DNA of 64,000 bases from assembly GCF_031457455.1 (NCBI RefSeq), contig NZ_JAVDWU010000003.1, positions 310,001 through 374,000 of the forward strand. Direction: 5' to 3'. Both the position numbers and the translations under genes were made by a program. Below are positions 61,018 through 64,000 of this stretch, one piece after another. The notes below the pieces were generated by a model that was not told the origin of the DNA, did not search any database, and saw only the letters and a program-made list of their open reading frames with translations. The DNA is from Hydrogenophaga palleronii_A. GTDB lineage: Bacteria; Pseudomonadota; Gammaproteobacteria; Burkholderiales; Burkholderiaceae_C. Positions within the stretch are counted from its first letter, which is position 1. Each line of letters opens with the position of its first letter.

Positions 61018-62688
61018 TCATGGATTCTTGATCTCTGCGCCGGCGCGGAGGTAGAACCACCAGTTCAAAACCAGACACAGGGCGTAGAAGACGGCGAAGC
61101 CGTACATCGCAAACTGCGGCGTGCCTGCCTTGATCTGTCCACCGATCACCACCGGCGCAACGAAGGCGCCGTAGGCGGCGACCGCGGAGGTCCAGCCCAG
61201 CACGGGGCCGGCTTGCGTGCGGTCAAAGATCACGCCGATGGTGCGGAAGGTCGAGCCGTTGCCGATGCCGCTGGCCGCGAACAGCAGCACGAACAGGCCG
61301 AGGAACATCGGGAAATACTGTTCCGGCGTGGCCGACTGGTAAGCCAGCATCATCACGTAGCCGACGGTTGCCGAGGCACCGACCATCACCACCGAGATCA
61401 CCTGCGTGACGATGGAGCCGCCCACCTTGTCGGAGATCCAGCCGCCGATTGGACGGATCGCGGCGCCAACGAACGGGCCGATCCAGGCATAGGTCAAGGC
61501 CGAAGGCGCATTTGGGTTCTTCAGCGTGTGCTGCATCACGCCGGCAGCATCGGCCACGTGGCTGAAACCGAAGATCACCGTGATCGCCAGCGGCAGTGCC
61601 ATCGAGAACCCGATGAAGGAACCGAAGGTGACGATGTACAGGATCGTCATCGACCAGGTGTGCTTGTTGCCAAAGATCGCGAACTGCTTGGTGATGTTCT
61701 CCTTCATCGGCCCGAACGCGGCCAGCTTCATCACGAGCAGCGTGGAGACAATGATCAGCAGGATCGCCACCCACATGTTCAGAACGCCCAGACCGGTGGG
61801 CGCCGGCAGGTACAGGTACAGGCCAAGACCAGCCGGAACGAACGACAGCGTGTACAGCCAGGTGATCTTCAGGAAGGAGGCGATCACGCCGGTCTCGGGC
61901 GACACCGTCTTGAGGTTGTTCATGCCGAACCAGCACAGGACGGACAGCGGCACCAGCGACAGCAGCCAGGCGAAGCCGGCGTTCTGGATGTAAGTGGGCG
62001 TGCCGGCCTGGATCTTTCCGAAAATCCAGCCGCTGTCCTTGACCAGCGTCATCGGCTCGCCGCCGAAGCTGCCGAACAGGCTCACCGTCATCACCAGCGG
62101 AATGACGATCTGCATCGTGGTCACGCCGAAGTTGCCCAGGCCCGCGTTCAGGCCCAGCGCCGTGCCTTGCAGGCGCTTGGGGAAGAAGCTGCTGATGTTG
62201 GACATCGAGCTGGCGAAGTTGCCGCCGCCCACGCCGCACCAGAGCGCCATCAGCTGGAACACCCACAACGGCGTGTCCTGGCTCTGCAGCGCGAGGCCGG
62301 TGCCGATCGCCGGTGCCAGCAGCATCGCCGTGGTCAGAAAGATGGTGTTGCGCCCGCCCGCCAGCCGGATCAGGAAAGACGCGGGGATGCGCATGGTGGC
62401 GCCGGCCAGACCGGCGATCGCGGTGAGGGTGAAGAGCTCGGCCTGCGTGAACGGAAAGCCCAGGTTGAGCATCTGCACGGTGATCATTCCCCACATGCCC
62501 CAGACCGCGAAACCGCACAGCAGCGCAGGCACGGAGATCCAGAGGTTGCGGTAGGCGATTTTTTTGCCTGTGGTGTTCCAGAAGGTTTCATCCTCCGGGC
62601 GCCAGTCGACGACGTCGGCGCCCGATTGCGCCTGGGTGTTCGCATTGACCACACCGGCTGGTGTGGGGCGCGAGGTTGTGTTGCTCAT
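61018..62688 (-). CDS. narK: NarK2-type nitrate/nitrite transporter
   Basis: 556 aa, major facilitator superfamily, about twelve helices. Nitrate-porter signature GVGGGNFASSMSNISSFFP (helix V) and a second GIGNGSTFRTIGVIFDR (helix XI) are present, with conserved Arg residues for the anion. A 60-residue N-terminal extension and a central insert (about residues 235-275) make it longer than usual. AGGAG precedes the ATG at 62688. The upstream terminator after narK1 implies its own promoter. Confidence 0.93.
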   Translation of the reverse strand: MSNTTSRPTPAGVVNANTQAQSGADVVDWRPEDETFWNTTGKKIAYRNLWISVPALLCGFAVWGMWGMITVQMLNLGFPFTQAELFTLTAIAGLAGATMRIPASFLIRLAGGRNTIFLTTAMLLAPAIGTGLALQSQDTPLWVFQLMALWCGVGGGNFASSMSNISSFFPKRLQGTALGLNAGLGNFGVTTMQIVIPLVMTVSLFGSFGGEPMTLVKDSGWIFGKIQAGTPTYIQNAGFAWLLSLVPLSVLCWFGMNNLKTVSPETGVIASFLKITWLYTLSFVPAGLGLYLYLPAPTGLGVLNMWVAILLIIVSTLLVMKLAAFGPMKENITKQFAIFGNKHTWSMTILYIVTFGSFIGFSMALPLAITVIFGFSHVADAAGVMQHTLKNPNAPSALTYAWIGPFVGAAIRPIGGWISDKVGGSIVTQVISVVMVGASATVGYVMMLAYQSATPEQYFPMFLGLFVLLFAASGIGNGSTFRTIGVIFDRTQAGPVLGWTSAVAAYGAFVAPVVIGGQIKAGTPQFAMYGFAVFYALCLVLNWWFYLRAGAEIKNP

Positions 62689-62947
62689 GACAGGGACTCC
62701 TGTGGGAAAAATTCGTTTTGCCTTGCATGTGCCAGGGCGGCGCAGCGGCGAGGTTTCCGGGCTGCACCGGCATGCGGGTGCACGGCGTTCTCTGACCATG
62801 ACTGTGGGGCCGCGCCGCCAGGCCGAACATCCCTCGGAGGGACGCCAGCGCGCATCTGAAAGACCGATGACCCCCGCACGGCCATCGTTCGAAAGGACTA
62901 CTCGTTGCGGACGGTCGCCGTTGTGGGAAGGAGACCGACCCTCGGGC

Positions 62948-62976
62948 AAAAAAAGGGCCGTGATGTTCACGGCCTT
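62948..62976 (-). terminator. Rho-independent terminator after narK1
   Basis: On the minus strand an 8-bp perfect stem (GGCCGTGA / TCACGGCC, 3-nt loop) is followed by C and a run of seven T. It lies 26 bp after the narK1 stop. The rest of the 313-bp gap to narK2 (62689-62947) shows no gene; it should contain the narK2 promoter. I see no TTGAT-N4-ATCAA Fnr box there. Confidence 0.85.
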
Positions 62977-63001
62977 CTGAGAGCGAAGCAGCAGGAAGGG
63001 A

Positions 63002-64000
63002 TCAGACCTGCCTGGGCGTCAGGCCCTCCTGCCGCGCCCGGGCCAAGATCGCACGCAGCTCTTCCAGGTCCTTGAAGCGGGCGGTGAGCATCAGACCCTC
63101 GCCTTTTTCGGCCAGTTCCACGCGGCCACTGCCGGCGAACAGGCGAGCGATCTCCGCCTCGGTTTCGCGCTTCTGCAGCACTTCCTGTGCAATGGCGTGG
63201 TCCACCGACGAGATGATGTATTCGTCGCCAAAGCCACCCTCGGGCTCTTTCAGCCAGGCCACACAGACCAACCAGCTCAGGAAGGCGCCGCCCGCGATCG
63301 CAAAGAAGAACTGCGAGGGTGTGACATACATGAACAGGAACAGGTAGAACACCGCGCCCACGTTACCGTAGGCACCCGCCATGCCCGAGATCTGGCCGGT
63401 GAGGCGGCGCTTGATGGACGGGATGATGCCGAAGGTGGCGCCTTCGGCACCCTGCACGAAGAACGAGCAGCCGATGGTGATGGCCACGGCGATGATCAGC
63501 GGCCAGTTGCTGTTGAGCATGCCCATGAGCGCAAAGCCGATGGCAATACCCAGCATGTAAGACAGCATCACGAAGCGCCGGTTGCCGAAGCGGTCCGACA
63601 CCAGCCCACCCATGGGCCGCGCAAACAGGTTCACGAAGGCAAAGGACGCGGCGATCAGACCGGCCATGGCCGCCGACAGGCCCCAGGTTTCTTCAAAGAA
63701 CATGGGCAGCATGGACACCACGGCCAGCTCGGCGCCGAAGTTGGCGAAGTAGGTGGTGTTGAGGGCCGCGACCGACTTGAACGGATAGCGGTCGTCCTTG
63801 GGCACGCCTTTTTTCAGAATGGGCAGATTGACCCGCAACACCTGCACCAACTGGTACACGATGACAAAGCCGATCGACGCGTAGCAGATCCAGGCGGTGA
63901 TGTCGTCAATGAAACCGGTGTTTTGTACGCGCCACACCAGGATGCCCAGGATGCCGATCATGGGCAGTGTGAACAGCAGCAGCAGGATCAGGTCGCGGTA
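63002..64000 (-). CDS. narK: NarK1-type nitrate/proton symporter (3' part)
   Basis: The frame is open to the right edge, so the N-terminus is outside the window; 332 codons are visible. MFS helices include FARPMGGLVSDRFGNRRFVML (the MFS loop motif), FVQGAEGATFGIIPSIKRRLTG and GMAGAYGNVGAVFYLFLFM, the nitrate signature. A cytoplasmic C-terminal extension of about 80 residues (LKEPEGGFGDEYIISSVDHA onward) is unusual for NarK and ends LTPRQV. narK1 followed by narK2 and narGHJI is the common denitrifier arrangement. Confidence 0.92.
   Translation of the reverse strand, partial: YRDLILLLLFTLPMIGILGILVWRVQNTGFIDDITAWICYASIGFVIVYQLVQVLRVNLPILKKGVPKDDRYPFKSVAALNTTYFANFGAELAVVSMLPMFFEETWGLSAAMAGLIAASFAFVNLFARPMGGLVSDRFGNRRFVMLSYMLGIAIGFALMGMLNSNWPLIIAVAITIGCSFFVQGAEGATFGIIPSIKRRLTGQISGMAGAYGNVGAVFYLFLFMYVTPSQFFFAIAGGAFLSWLVCVAWLKEPEGGFGDEYIISSVDHAIAQEVLQKRETEAEIARLFAGSGRVELAEKGEGLMLTARFKDLEELRAILARARQEGLTPRQV

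Noticed and set aside
62689..63001. Fnr box in front of narK2
   Set aside because: No TTGAT-N4-ATCAA or close variant found by eye; the region has a terminator and otherwise nothing I can assign.

Overview
The window is GC-rich chromosomal DNA of a facultatively anaerobic betaproteobacterium, most likely Comamonadaceae and close to Hydrogenophaga. This rests on recognised protein families, gene order and GC-rich palindromic intergenic repeats. No rRNA is present to confirm it. I found no tRNA, rRNA, CRISPR array, prophage or complete IS element.

Region 1 (about 1-18250) is a catabolic island that I read as a reductive nicotinate/nicotinamide pathway. It holds an enamidase-like amidohydrolase, a TetR regulator, a ferredoxin reductase, a 7Fe ferredoxin, a 6-hydroxynicotinate reductase homologue, a UPF0280 protein and two paralogous 'amino acid synthesis' (PF06684) proteins. 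A branched-chain-type ABC importer (binding protein, fused LivH-LivM permease, two ATPases), a Tat-signal nicotinamidase and a NicA/NicB-type nicotinate dehydrogenase with three c-type hemes complete it. The inferred order is: nicotinamide to nicotinate in the periplasm, hydroxylation to 6-hydroxynicotinate, ferredoxin-dependent reduction to the tetrahydro-oxo compound, and ring opening. Matching 18-bp palindromes before the enamidase gene and between the ferredoxin and reductase genes are probable TetR operators. A 24-codon Cys-Cys leader ORF is coupled to the permease.

Region 2 (18500-27100) holds a coupled carotenoid-synthesis-type membrane protein and MpaB/Lcp-type oxygenase, a 7TM protein with a degenerate GGDEF domain, an ArsR-SRPBCC-DoxX-YdeI operon with an elaborate palindromic operator, and MOSC, VOC, ParB-like and GNAT genes.

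Region 3 (27200-33800) is sulfate uptake: sbp-cysT-cysW-cysA, a 1-Cys peroxiredoxin, a small membrane protein and a second, orphan sbp.

Region 4 (33800-42000) is a mosaic of small units: TetR plus alpha/beta hydrolase with palindromic operators, MarR plus gentisate dioxygenase and fumarylpyruvate hydrolase, a GFA protein, an AAC(3)-I-like acetyltransferase, SDR, VOC, GNAT and PaaI thioesterase.

Region 5 (42100-44500) is a lipoprotein followed by a class 3 lipase whose C-terminus resembles the XVIPCD signal of antibacterial type IV effectors: a candidate immunity-effector pair.

Region 6 (44600-64000) is a low-oxygen and nitrogen-oxide island, all on the minus strand: narK1 (cut by the window edge), narK2, narGH, narJI, a parvulin, a nitronate monooxygenase-like protein, a B12-dependent ribonucleotide reductase split by an intein at its catalytic cysteine, NnrS, a nitroreductase, a small RNR-associated protein and a hemerythrin. 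It contains a large nested inverted repeat and dispersed 64-bp repeats.
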